A stretch of DNA of 52,021 nt. Source: Clostridium frigidicarnis. GTDB lineage: Bacteria; Bacillota; Clostridia; Clostridiales; Clostridiaceae. A program made the translations under genes and the position numbers. Where the stretch lies: assembly GCF_900111985.1 (NCBI RefSeq), contig NZ_FOKI01000026.1:1-52021 (forward strand). The letters are read 5' to 3'. Under the pieces are notes generated by a model that ran no database searches, was not told where the DNA came from, and saw nothing but the letters and a program-made list of their open reading frames with translations. This document shows, one piece after another, positions 9,014 to 17,889 of the stretch; position 1 is the stretch's first letter; the number at the start of each line of letters is the position of its first letter.

Positions 9014-10774
9014 TTGGATGAAACGTTATTAAAAAAAATACAACCATCTGTAAAAAAGTATTCAGAAGTCATAGCTAATGTACTAGAAGTAGATGTAGAA
9101 ATTGTGGACTCTAATCTTAATAGAGTTTGTGGCACAGGAATATATAGTGAAGTAAATATAAAATGTGAGGGTAAAGCCTATTTAGAAGTTTTAAAAACAG
9201 GAAAACAAAACATCGTAAATACCCCTAAAGAAGATAAAATATGTGAAGGATGTTTATTTAAGGACAAGTGCAAAGAAACAATGGAAATAGCAACTCCTAT
9301 ATTTTATGATGAAAAAATTGTTGGAGTAATAGGTCTTGTGTGTTTTACTGAGGAGCAACGGATATCTCTTTCAAGTAAAGTAGAAGTACACTTAGAATTT
9401 CTAAATCAAATAGCAGATTTAATAAAATCTAAGATTTCAGAAGAATTGCAAAGAAAAGAGCATGAGAAATCAATATTACTTTTAAATCAGGTAATTAATA
9501 ATATTGAAAATGGGGTTCTGATAATTAATGAAAATGATTCTGTATCAGAGTTCAATAATAGTGCCTTTAAACAATTAAAACTTTCTACAGATATAGAAAA
9601 TAATGAAATAAACATTAAAAATTTAGATGATTATTTTGGTGGACAACAGGTTTTTGAGATTGATGCGAATGGAAGAAAGTATAGTGTTATAGGTAAAAAA
9701 ATAAGGGGTGATGGAAGTTTAGGGGAAAATAAAGAAATTTTTATATTTAATATGGTTAAAAAAATAAAGGAAGAAGCATATAAACTTACAGCAGCTACAA
9801 GTATTATAGATACTAATAATATAATAGGAAAGTCAGTTAAAATGATTGAACTTAAGGAAAAAATAAAAAGAATATCAAGTTCAAAATCAACAGTGTTAAT
9901 TACAGGGGAAAGTGGAACAGGAAAAGAAGTTATAGCAAGAGCTATACATGGAGAAGGTGATAGAAAAAAAACACCTTTTATTGCAATAAATTGTGGGGCA
10001 ATACCAGATTCACTATTAGAAAGTGAACTTTTTGGATATGTAAAGGGAGCATTTAGTGGAGCAGATCCTAATGGTAGAGTGGGTAAATTTGAATTAGCAA
10101 ATGGTGGAGTAATACTATTAGATGAAATTGGGGATATGCCTATTCATCTTCAAGTTAAGTTATTAAGAGTTTTACAGGAAAGAAAGTTTGTAAGAATAGG
10201 ATCGAATAAATTAATAGACTTAGACATTAGAGTTATTGCAGCAACTAATAAGGATTTAAAAGAACTAATAGAAGAAAATAAATTTAGAGAAGATTTATAT
10301 TATAGATTAAATGTAATTCCAATAGAAATACCTCCATTAAGGGAACGTGAAGGTGATATAGAATTATTATTAGGAAAGTTAATAAAAAAATATAATAGAT
10401 TATTTGGACAGTATGTACATACAATAACAGATGAGGCAAATAAAAAGCTTTTAGAATATAACTGGCCAGGAAATGTAAGGGAGTTAGAAAATACCGTTGA
10501 GTTTATAATAAATGTGGCAGGAAGCGATGGAGTTATAACACTAGAAACTCTTCCAGAAGCAATACTTAAAAATAATAATGAAGAAGAAGAGAATATTGAA
10601 GAAATAATTCCATTGAGAGTAATAGAAGAAACATATATAAGAAAAGCTTTGGAAAAGTATGGGACAGATACAAAGGGGAAAGAATTAGCTGCAAAAAAAT
10701 TAGGAATGGGAATTGCAACACTATATAGAAGAATAGATAATATGAAAAAAATGGGGACGTTAATGAATAATTGA
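9014..10774 (+). CDS. Sigma-54-dependent transcriptional activator (PocR/GAF-like sensor, AAA+, Fis HTH)
   Basis: A 586-residue bacterial enhancer-binding protein. The N-terminal sensor of about 140 residues carries C40, C51, C77, C80 and C86 (CEGCLFKDKC), resembling PocR-like ligand domains and able in principle to bind a metal or Fe-S centre. A PAS-like stretch follows at about 150-250. The AAA+ domain has Walker A GESGTGKE at 298-305, the sigma-54 loop GAFSGA at 345-350 and Walker B VILLDEIGD at 366-374. A Fis-type helix-turn-helix ends the protein. The start is TTG at 9014, with a weak GGGATG site. It probably controls the adjacent purine operon; no -24/-12 promoter is visible before ssnA, where the IS sits. 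Confidence 0.88.
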   Translation: MDETLLKKIQPSVKKYSEVIANVLEVDVEIVDSNLNRVCGTGIYSEVNIKCEGKAYLEVLKTGKQNIVNTPKEDKICEGCLFKDKCKETMEIATPIFYDEKIVGVIGLVCFTEEQRISLSSKVEVHLEFLNQIADLIKSKISEELQRKEHEKSILLLNQVINNIENGVLIINENDSVSEFNNSAFKQLKLSTDIENNEINIKNLDDYFGGQQVFEIDANGRKYSVIGKKIRGDGSLGENKEIFIFNMVKKIKEEAYKLTAATSIIDTNNIIGKSVKMIELKEKIKRISSSKSTVLITGESGTGKEVIARAIHGEGDRKKTPFIAINCGAIPDSLLESELFGYVKGAFSGADPNGRVGKFELANGGVILLDEIGDMPIHLQVKLLRVLQERKFVRIGSNKLIDLDIRVIAATNKDLKELIEENKFREDLYYRLNVIPIEIPPLREREGDIELLLGKLIKKYNRLFGQYVHTITDEANKKLLEYNWPGNVRELENTVEFIINVAGSDGVITLETLPEAILKNNNEEEENIEEIIPLRVIEETYIRKALEKYGTDTKGKELAAKKLGMGIATLYRRIDNMKKMGTLMNN

Positions 10775-10813
10775 TTAAGGTAACATTATAATTTTAAGAA
10801 AGGAAATAGTTTT

Positions 10814-12496
10814 ATGGATAATTTGAAAAATATATTTAGATTTATAGATGGAAAGGGATATAAGGCATACAAAGAAATAGAAGGAATTTATGATTTTAAT
10901 GACTATACTTTAATTGTAGATCATGTACAGGGTGATCCTTTTGCATCACCTTCGAGAATAAGGGTTAGAGTTCATATTGATAAGGCTAAAATACCATATG
11001 AACTTTATGACAATAAACATAAAAAGATAGCACTTTGTGATTTTGTTTCAAGAAACTTTTATTCAAATATTAGTAGACTTTATGAAAGAGCTAAGGGAAG
11101 TGGAAAAAGTGGAGTCTTATATATAGACAAGTGCGGAGAAGAGGTTTTAGAAAGAACATCTATATATATTGATAAGAATATAATAGAAGCTAGGTTAGAA
11201 GTTGGATTACCAGCTGCAGGAAGAAAAATTTTATCAAGGGAAGCTTATGATATTTTCTTCAACCAACTTAAAATTATAGTTAATAAAAGTTTATATTATG
11301 ATAATTTGGATAAAAATAGTTTGAAAAAAGCTGTAGAATTAAGTGAAGACCAGTATTTTATAAGAAATTATATTAAAGATAATAATTTTGTTGCTTTTCT
11401 AGCCAATGATTCAATTCTTCCAAGAGAAAGTGGAGTATGTGACAAACCATTAAAGAAAGCAGTAAAATTTAAAAGTCCAGAAACAATGGAGATTACAATA
11501 GAAGTTCCTAATAAGGGTAAAATTAAAGGCATGGCAATAAAAGAGGGAATAACTCTTATGATAGGGGGAGGTTATCATGGAAAATCAACACTTTTAAAAG
11601 CTATAGAGAGAGGAATTTATAATCATGTTTTAGGGGATGGAAGGGAATATGTAATTACAAGAGATGACGCAGTTAAGGTAAGATCAGAAGATGGAAGGTA
11701 CATAGAAAAAGTAGATATATCCCCATTTGTTAACAATCTCCCAAATAAAGAAGATACTTCAACATTCTCAACCCTTAATGCAAGTGGAAGTACTTCTCAA
11801 GCAGCAAGTGTAATTGAAACCATAGATAGCGGATCAAAACTGTTGTTAATAGATGAGGATACAGCAGCTACTAATTTTATGGTAAGAGATGAAAAGATGA
11901 AATATATAGTAGAAGATAATAAGGAACCTATAACTCCTTTTATAAATAGAGTAAAATCTTTATATGATAAAAATAATATATCCACAATTTTGGTTGTTGG
12001 AAGTTCTGGAGAATATTTTAATGTTGCAGATAAGGTTATAATGCTTGATGAGTATAATGTTATAGATGTTACAGATAAAGCAATAAGATTAAGAGATGCT
12101 GATTTTAATACTATTGAAGAAAAATTAATAATAAAAAATTCAAGAATACTTTTAAAAACATCTTTTCCTAATGGATACAAAGGGGTGAAGGTAAAAACAC
12201 TTTCTTTAAATAAATTATTGTATAATGATTGTGAAATCGACCTTCAAGGAATAGAGCAACTAGTAGATATAAGTCAAACAAGAGCAATAGGAGAGATAAT
12301 TAAATTTATAAAAGCTCATATGTGCAATGATATAAGTTCATTAAGAGATAGCGTATATAAAATATATGAGTTAATAGATGAAAAAGGATTAGATTCTATA
12401 GTAGCTACAAGAGGATCAATAGGAAATTTAGCATTACCTAGGAAATACGAAGTTTTAGCAGTATTAAATAGGTTTAGATGTCTAAAAATTAAATAA
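10814..12496 (+). CDS. Predicted ATPase of the ABC class
   Basis: A 560-residue soluble protein. It has Walker A GGGYHGKSTL at 251-260, an ABC-signature-like stretch near 322-333 (NASGSTSQAASV) and Walker B LLLIDEDTAATN near 343-354. This is the architecture of the predicted ABC-class ATPase family (COG3044), cytoplasmic proteins with no transport partner and no established function. It has no membrane segments. It follows the sigma-54 activator by 39 nt with AAGAAAGGA as ribosome binding site, so the two are probably cotranscribed. Whether this reflects a role in purine metabolism or only convenience is unknown. Confidence 0.85.
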   Translation: MDNLKNIFRFIDGKGYKAYKEIEGIYDFNDYTLIVDHVQGDPFASPSRIRVRVHIDKAKIPYELYDNKHKKIALCDFVSRNFYSNISRLYERAKGSGKSGVLYIDKCGEEVLERTSIYIDKNIIEARLEVGLPAAGRKILSREAYDIFFNQLKIIVNKSLYYDNLDKNSLKKAVELSEDQYFIRNYIKDNNFVAFLANDSILPRESGVCDKPLKKAVKFKSPETMEITIEVPNKGKIKGMAIKEGITLMIGGGYHGKSTLLKAIERGIYNHVLGDGREYVITRDDAVKVRSEDGRYIEKVDISPFVNNLPNKEDTSTFSTLNASGSTSQAASVIETIDSGSKLLLIDEDTAATNFMVRDEKMKYIVEDNKEPITPFINRVKSLYDKNNISTILVVGSSGEYFNVADKVIMLDEYNVIDVTDKAIRLRDADFNTIEEKLIIKNSRILLKTSFPNGYKGVKVKTLSLNKLLYNDCEIDLQGIEQLVDISQTRAIGEIIKFIKAHMCNDISSLRDSVYKIYELIDEKGLDSIVATRGSIGNLALPRKYEVLAVLNRFRCLKIK

Positions 12497-12537
12497 TTTA
12501 TTTTTACAATATGTTTGAATAAATTATTTTTGTAAAA

Positions 12538-12556
12538 AAGGGGGGTGTCCCCCATA
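12538..12556 (-). terminator. Rho-independent terminator for the 12575 gene
   Basis: Read on the minus strand, a GGGGG/CCCCC stem with a 4-nt loop (12541-12553) is followed by TTTTTTAC. The stem is unusually G/C-rich for this DNA. It may also help to stop reading from the convergent ATPase gene. Confidence 0.85.
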
Positions 12557-12574
12557 AAATTATTTTTAATATGG

Positions 12575-12895
12575 TTAATATAAAAGTGGAAAAATATTTA
12601 TAACAGGTTCTTCGTAAGGATGAACCTGTTTTATTGTGGAGTAAATTTCCTCCATTAAGCTATAGCGTGATTTGAATTCCACTTTTAGTTCTTCTTCCGA
12701 TGAGAGTTTGTTCATTTTCCCAATGAATGGAGTAGAACCTTCTAATGGCTTCCAAAAGCCGTTTACTTTATAACAACATATACATGAATCATAGTTTCCA
12801 ATTTTTAATGCTCCAATTTTATTAAGAGCTTGAACTAAAGTACCAAAACAAGATTCAGGAATATAGGTTTCAACTTTAATTTTCATTATATCCAT
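12575..12895 (-). CDS. NIF3/YqfO-insert-like small protein
   Basis: The protein has 106 residues from the ATG at 12895; GAGGTG lies 6 nt upstream, which makes this start better than the upstream one at 12925. It begins with a beta-strand-rich KVETYIPES and ends with HPYEEPVINIFPL, the hallmark of the PII/CutA-like domain that is inserted in NIF3/YqfO proteins and also exists alone. Stand-alone members are often annotated as NGG1p-interacting factor NIF3 or cytochrome c biogenesis-like, but the function is unknown. A trimeric, possibly metal-binding ferredoxin-like fold is expected. It is a single-gene unit convergent with the ABC-class ATPase. Confidence 0.75.
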   Translation of the reverse strand: MDIMKIKVETYIPESCFGTLVQALNKIGALKIGNYDSCICCYKVNGFWKPLEGSTPFIGKMNKLSSEEELKVEFKSRYSLMEEIYSTIKQVHPYEEPVINIFPLLY

Positions 12896-13161
12896 AAAAT
12901 TCACCTCTAATATAAGTATACTCAAAACCCAATATAAATTTACATAATATGAGGTTTAGTGAAGTAATATTAATAATTAAACATATTAATATATATTGTT
13001 AATAACTATTTAAACTCATAACAAAAATATTAAATTAATAAGCATTTAATGTTAAGTCAATATTTTTTAGAAGGATTGTACATGATATATGTAGAAAATA
13101 ATTTGTAATTTTAAAAATATTTCTTTGATTATGGAATTTGGTAGATGATTTTGTAATTATT

Positions 13162-13170
13162 TGTTATAAT
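13162..13170 (+). promoter_or_regulatory. Extended -10 promoter for the chemoreceptor gene
   Basis: TGTTATAAT fits TGN-TATAAT and lies 38 nt before the TTG start of the chemoreceptor. No good -35 and no clear flagellar sigma-D type promoter is visible. The rest of the 313-bp gap (12896-13208) is AT-rich with nothing else I can support. Confidence 0.5.
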
Positions 13171-13208
13171 TAAACAGGATATGCTAATTTATAACAGGAG
13201 TGTGTATA

Positions 13209-15254
13209 TTGAAAAAATCTAAAAGTATCAGAAGTAAAATTTTAATTATTTTATTACCCCTATTCTTTATAGCCATGGGTATTTTATCTTTAACAGGATA
13301 TTATAACTCTAAGAAAATAATTACAAATGAAGTTAAGACTAAAATGACAAGTCAAATAGGCGTTTTATTAGAAAATATTGATAAAAAGCTTAGCATTCAT
13401 GGAAAAATAGTAGAGACTACAAGAGATCTATTAGAAACAAATGGAGGTGTTTTAGAAAAAGATTCTTATAAAAATTTATTAAATAAAATTTTGCCATCAA
13501 ACAATGAAACTTCAGGAGTTGGAGTGTGGTATGAACCATATAAGTATAATAAAGATACAGAATTATTTTCTCCATTTGCATATAAGGAAAACAATAATAT
13601 AAAATATACAAATGAATATGGAGATTCTAATTATACACAAGAAGAATGGTATAAAATAGGTAAAAATTTAAATAGTGGACTTGGATGGAGTTATCCATAT
13701 GTAGATAACTTGACTAATGAAGCAATGGTTACTGCGATTGTACCTATACATAGCAACAATGGGGAGTTTACTGGTGTTGTAAGTGGGGATATTAACTTGA
13801 GCAGTATTCAGGAAATGATTAGCAATGTAAAAATAGGAAATACAGGATATGCATTTTTAGTTGATGATAAAGGCGTATATGTAGCTACTAATGAAAAAGA
13901 AAAAATAATGACTAAAAGTATTCTTCAAGATGATAATAAAAGTATAGCAATTCTTGCAAAAGAAATGTTAAGTAATAAAAATGGTGTGGGTCAGTATGAT
14001 AATGGTAGTAAAAAGCATAGTATTTATTATGCTGAAGTTCCAGGTACTAATTGGATTGTAGGATTAAATATATCTGAGGATGAATTATACTCTCCCTTAA
14101 ATAATTTACTTAAAAATAACCTTATTACAGTAATGGTAGCAACTATAATAATTTCATTTATTATTATATTGTTTGTAAAAAAGTTAAGTGAAAGTATAGA
14201 GACAGTAAGTAAACTATCTAAAACTATAGCAGAAGGGGATCTTACACAAAAATTAGATATAAAATCAGAGGATGAGATTGGACAGATGTGTAATTCATTA
14301 AATGTGATGAATGATAATTTAAAACATATTATTAGTAATGTAAGTGAAAATTTAGAGCAAGTAGTTGCATCATCAGAAGAGTTAACAGCCACAGCTAATG
14401 AAACTAAAGAAGCAGCTATAAGTATAAATAAATCAATTAAGGAAGTATCAGAAGGAAACAATCTCCAAATTGAAGCTAATAATAATGTTGAGAAAGAGTG
14501 TAGTAAATTAATTTTAAGTATTGAAAATGTTTATAGTAAAGTTGAAGAAGCAACAAAAGTATCAGAAATTGCATATAAGAGTGCCAATAATGGTAATAGT
14601 GTTGTTGAGCAAACAATAAATCAAATGAGTAGTATAGATAACACAGTATCTACATCATCTCAATTGGTAGATAATTTAGGAGAAAAATCAAAGGAAATTG
14701 GAGATATAATTTCTGTTATAACAGAAATATCGTCTCAAACAAATTTATTAGCGCTAAATGCAGCTATTGAATCAGCTAGAGCTGGAGAAGCCGGAAAAGG
14801 ATTTTCAGTTGTAGCTGAAGAAGTTAGAAAATTAGCTGATGAGACATCAAGAGCAGCAAATAGCATATCATTATTAATAAGTGATATACAGGACCTTATT
14901 TTACAGGCTGTAAAGTCAATGAATGATGGTAAAAACGCAGTTAGAGGTGGGATTACATTAGCTAATGATGCAGGACATGCGTTTAAAGAGATTTTAGGAA
15001 ACACAACTGGTGTTGTTTCATTAATGAACAATATAAATGATTTATTGAAACAGTCAGTAAATAGTACAACTACTATGACTAGCTCAATCAAAGAAACCGA
15101 AAGAATATCACATAAAGTAAATAATTATACTGAAAATGTAGTATCATCCAGTGAGGAACAAACTGCATTTATGGAGGAAGTATCTAAAGCATGTGAAGAT
15201 TTATCTAAGATGTCTGTAGAACTCCAAAATAACTTAAGTAAATTTAAAATGTAA
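13209..15254 (+). CDS. Methyl-accepting chemotaxis protein with dCache-type sensor
   Basis: I choose TTG at 13209 because AGGAG (13196-13200) lies 8 nt upstream; the in-frame GTG at 13200 overlaps that site. The product is 681 residues. It has an N-terminal membrane segment, an extracellular region of about 250 residues with Cache features ([25 protein letters not shown]), a second membrane helix near 300, a HAMP domain, and a long coiled-coil signalling domain. The highly conserved hairpin tip is present as [19 protein letters not shown]. Cache receptors usually bind amino acids or other small ligands. No C-terminal methyltransferase-tether pentapeptide is evident. The nearby CheV gene suggests a local chemotaxis unit. 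Confidence 0.93.
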   Translation: MKKSKSIRSKILIILLPLFFIAMGILSLTGYYNSKKIITNEVKTKMTSQIGVLLENIDKKLSIHGKIVETTRDLLETNGGVLEKDSYKNLLNKILPSNNETSGVGVWYEPYKYNKDTELFSPFAYKENNNIKYTNEYGDSNYTQEEWYKIGKNLNSGLGWSYPYVDNLTNEAMVTAIVPIHSNNGEFTGVVSGDINLSSIQEMISNVKIGNTGYAFLVDDKGVYVATNEKEKIMTKSILQDDNKSIAILAKEMLSNKNGVGQYDNGSKKHSIYYAEVPGTNWIVGLNISEDELYSPLNNLLKNNLITVMVATIIISFIIILFVKKLSESIETVSKLSKTIAEGDLTQKLDIKSEDEIGQMCNSLNVMNDNLKHIISNVSENLEQVVASSEELTATANETKEAAISINKSIKEVSEGNNLQIEANNNVEKECSKLILSIENVYSKVEEATKVSEIAYKSANNGNSVVEQTINQMSSIDNTVSTSSQLVDNLGEKSKEIGDIISVITEISSQTNLLALNAAIESARAGEAGKGFSVVAEEVRKLADETSRAANSISLLISDIQDLILQAVKSMNDGKNAVRGGITLANDAGHAFKEILGNTTGVVSLMNNINDLLKQSVNSTTTMTSSIKETERISHKVNNYTENVVSSSEEQTAFMEEVSKACEDLSKMSVELQNNLSKFKM

Positions 15255-15304
15255 TAATAAAAAACTTAAGAATAAAACATTGATTATTAAATTTAATCTA
15301 TATA

Positions 15305-15462
15305 AGGGACATTCAAAAAATAACAAGTCAGTATGCTAGTCTATTTTGCATCATACTGCTTCAGTGATATTAGCCCATTGTATGCAATGAACTAATATCA
15401 CTTCATTGCCTGACACAAAATATACATGGCATCTTTGACTTGTTATTTTTTTTCATACGCCT
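15305..15462 (+). mobile_element. MITE-like inverted-repeat element, full copy
   Basis: This 158-bp non-coding element starts with AGGGACATTCAAAAAATAAC and ends with the near inverse (CTTGTTATT... ATACGCCT), giving terminal inverted repeats of about 23 bp. The inside also folds, with GTGATATTAG against CTAATATCAC. A second copy at 37898-37967 shares the first 45 nt and the right end but lacks the middle. Both ends abut TA, which would fit an IS630/Tc1-type target but does not prove it. Confidence 0.7.
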
Positions 15463-15701
15463 AATATAGTTATATTTAAGATCAATGTTTTTTATTAATG
15501 CAATAAGTCTAAAAATTTTAATAAATTGAACGAATATACTTAGTATAGATTAAATTTATTTGAACGCATTATTTATTATATGTATTAGTAATAGATTATA
15601 AATTTATAAATAAGTTTGGTTGGAGTTTGCTTACATCGTAAATTAAATACCTCAGGAACTTAAATTATACATAGTATAGGAATTAATAAGGAGTAGATTG
15701 T
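15463..15701 (+). other. Upstream region of cheV
   Basis: The AT-rich gap between the MITE and cheV contains TTGAAC (15560-15565), a 17-nt spacer and TATTAG (15583-15588), a possible sigma-A promoter of modest quality. The cheV ribosome binding site is AAGGAG near 15689. Nothing else is evident. Confidence 0.3.
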
Positions 15702-16592
15702 ATGAATAATAATATATTATTAGAATCAGGTACAGGGGAAGTTGAAATATTAGAGTTTGTTGTAAATAATAAACATTATGCAATAAATGTAATAAAAGTA
15801 AAGGAAGTTATTGAGATTGACAATCTAACTAGATTGCCTGAAACACCAAATGAAGTAGCTGGTCTAATATTATCAAGAGATGAGATTTTAACATTAGTGG
15901 ATTTAAAATATATTTTAGAAAAGAAGAAAAGTGAAGAAAAAAATTCTAAGATAATAGTTTGTGAATTTAATAAGTTGAAAGTTGCTTTCAATATAGATGA
16001 TATAGTTGCTGTTCATCGTATAAAGTGGGAAGATATAAGAAAACCTGATGATGTTTCAGCCAGTTCATTAGTAATAGGAAATATTGTAATGGATAAGAAA
16101 ATAATATTACTATTAGATTTTGAGAAAATAGTAACCGATATAAGCCCAAGGACAGGAATAAGTGAAGAAAGAATTTCTAATGTTGAATATAAGGAAAGAG
16201 AAAATATAAAGATAATTTTAGCAGATGATTCTTTTCTTATAAGAAAATTATTACAAGACACTCTTACAAAGGCAGGATTTAGAGATTTTAAGATTTTTAA
16301 TGATGGAAAAGAAGTGTTAGATTATTTATTAAAACTAGTAGATAATAAAAAAGATAAATTCAAGGAAGAAGTACAGCTATTAATTACAGATATAGAAATG
16401 CCACAAATGGATGGATATACGTTAACAAGAAGAATAAAGGAAAACCCAATATTGAAAAGTCTTCCAGTTGTAATATTTTCATCTTTAATAACAGAAGAAT
16501 TAAGACATAAGGGTTTATCTGTTGGGGCTGATGTACAGCTTAGTAAGCCAGAAATAGATAAGTTAGTAGAGACAATAGATAAATATCTTTAG
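15702..16592 (+). CDS. cheV: Chemotaxis coupling protein CheV
   Basis: A 296-residue two-domain protein. An N-terminal CheW-like domain (about 12-150, with YAINVIKVKEVIE and LPETPNEVAGLI) is fused to a C-terminal receiver domain (about 168-296). The receiver has the acidic pair D175-D176, the phosphorylation site D230 in LITDIEMPQMDGY, and a late Lys in LSKPE. CheV couples receptors to CheA and adapts through phosphorylation. It lies about 450 bp after the chemoreceptor with an element between them, so it probably has its own promoter. The domain order and length are standard. Confidence 0.93.
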   Translation: MNNNILLESGTGEVEILEFVVNNKHYAINVIKVKEVIEIDNLTRLPETPNEVAGLILSRDEILTLVDLKYILEKKKSEEKNSKIIVCEFNKLKVAFNIDDIVAVHRIKWEDIRKPDDVSASSLVIGNIVMDKKIILLLDFEKIVTDISPRTGISEERISNVEYKERENIKIILADDSFLIRKLLQDTLTKAGFRDFKIFNDGKEVLDYLLKLVDNKKDKFKEEVQLLITDIEMPQMDGYTLTRRIKENPILKSLPVVIFSSLITEELRHKGLSVGADVQLSKPEIDKLVETIDKYL

Positions 16593-16605
16593 TAGTAATC
16601 TGTAA

Positions 16606-16618
16606 TAGGGACGGTTAA
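16606..16618 (+). repeat. AGGGACGGTTAA repeat, solo half-site
   Basis: TAGGGACGGTTAA lies 14 nt after the cheV stop codon. It matches the left arm of the inverted repeats at 21135, 22006 and 27264, but no right arm is present here. Confidence 0.6.
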
Positions 16619-16709
16619 GTAATTATATAGTTTAAATAAGTATTAATAAATAAAAATGTATTTTTTAGACTTTTTATTAGAATCTATGAAACTACATTTT
16701 TATTATAGG

Positions 16710-16754
16710 GATGAGGTACCATCTATTTGTATTTCAAATAGATGGTACCTCATC
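16710..16754. repeat. Perfect 20-bp inverted repeat
   Basis: GATGAGGTACCATCTATTTG (16710-16729) is repeated exactly in inverse orientation at 16735-16754 with a 5-nt loop. The following bases repeat part of the stem again (CATCTATTTG, 16751-16760) and run into a T-rich stretch (16771-16775). It may act as the cheV terminator, an operator or a mobile-element remnant. A short open frame across this gap has no ribosome binding site and is not annotated. Confidence 0.8.
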
Positions 16755-16831
16755 TATTTGAAATTCAAATTTTTAAAATACATATATTTTGTTATAATTT
16801 ATTATAAGGTTCTACATGAAAAGGCAAAAAA

Positions 16832-16875
16832 AATTAAAATTCTTCAATTTATATATAAATTGAAGAATTTTAATT
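16832..16875. repeat. Perfect 44-bp palindrome without a loop
   Basis: The 22-bp arms (16832-16853 and 16854-16875) are exact inverse copies; the centre is TTTATATATAAA. It sits 69 nt before the rhodanese start. As DNA it is a strong dyad that could bind a dimeric regulator. As RNA it would form a long AU hairpin without a poly-U tail. Confidence 0.8.
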
Positions 16876-16944
16876 ATGCATTAACATATATTAATAAACT
16901 GTTAATATACATATGAGAATAAAAAATAAAGTGGAGGTATAAGT

Positions 16945-17889
16945 ATGAAAAAAAATTTAAAAGTTTTTACAGCTTTAACATTAGCATTAGGATTAACTGT
17001 TTTAGCTGGATGTGGAAGTAAAAGTAATGTAAAAGAAAATGGTGATACTACTACAAAAGAGGAGTACACTTATAAAAATAATGACTATTTAGTAGATATT
17101 AATTGGTTACAAGATAACTTAAAAAGTGAAGATTTGATATTAATAGACACAAGAGTTGAGAAGGATTATAATGCAGGACATATTCCAGGAGCTATAAATG
17201 CTGTGTGGCAAAGTTTTGCTAATATGACAGGTAAGTCTGGAGATAAAGGATGGGGAGTACTTTTAGATGAAAAAGCATTATCAGAAAAGTTCTCTAAGTT
17301 AGGTATAGATAAGGATAAAAAAGTTATAGTATATGCAAATAAAGACGGATGGGGAGAAGATGGTAGACTATTATGGATGTTTAAAAGAGCAGGAATAGAT
17401 GCCAAAATACTAAATGGTGGAATAGATCTATGGAATAGCGAGAAAAAAGAGATTTCAAAAGAAAGTGTTACTCCAAAACAATCTAATTATGTGGTTGAAA
17501 AATTAAGTGATAATATGAACATAACTACAGACCAATTAAAAGAAAACCTAGATAAGGTTAAAATAGTAGATAGTAGGGCAAAAGACGAATTTAATGGAGC
17601 TATAAAGTTTGGTGAAGCAAAAGGTGGACATCTACCTAAGGCTATATCATTACCATTTACAGAAGTTTATAACGGAGATGGAACTATAAAAAATAAAACT
17701 GAACTAGAAAAGATATTTAAAGATGCAGGATTAAGCAAAGATGATGAGATAGTTACTTATTGTACAGCTGGTATACGTTCAGCTCATTTAGCATTAATGC
17801 TAGATTTAGCAGGATATAAAAATGTTAAGAACTATGATGCGTCATTTTATGAATGGGCAGGAGATAGTTCAAATTCAATAGAAAAATAG
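16945..17889 (+). CDS. Rhodanese-family sulfurtransferase lipoprotein (two domains)
   Basis: The protein has 314 residues with a lipoprotein signal: positively charged start, hydrophobic core and lipobox LAGC with the lipid-modified C23. Two rhodanese domains follow. The first (about 50-170) has ANKDGWGED where the active-site Cys loop should be, so it is inactive. The second (about 190-310) has the active loop CTAGIRS with C273. This is the usual tandem arrangement of thiosulfate/3-mercaptopyruvate sulfurtransferases, here anchored outside the membrane. The catalytic loop is six residues, typical of sulfur rather than phosphate substrates. It leads a five-gene cluster and its stop codon abuts the next start. 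Confidence 0.9.
   Translation: MKKNLKVFTALTLALGLTVLAGCGSKSNVKENGDTTTKEEYTYKNNDYLVDINWLQDNLKSEDLILIDTRVEKDYNAGHIPGAINAVWQSFANMTGKSGDKGWGVLLDEKALSEKFSKLGIDKDKKVIVYANKDGWGEDGRLLWMFKRAGIDAKILNGGIDLWNSEKKEISKESVTPKQSNYVVEKLSDNMNITTDQLKENLDKVKIVDSRAKDEFNGAIKFGEAKGGHLPKAISLPFTEVYNGDGTIKNKTELEKIFKDAGLSKDDEIVTYCTAGIRSAHLALMLDLAGYKNVKNYDASFYEWAGDSSNSIEK

Noticed and set aside
15305-15462. CRISPR-like repeats
   Set aside because: The repeated parts are inverted, not direct, and not regularly spaced. No CRISPR array is present in the window.
16656-16916. 86-residue open frame between cheV and the rhodanese gene
   Set aside because: No ribosome binding site, runs through both perfect palindromes, and the translated sequence is AT-biased (Tyr, Lys, Ile, Phe) without a recognisable domain.
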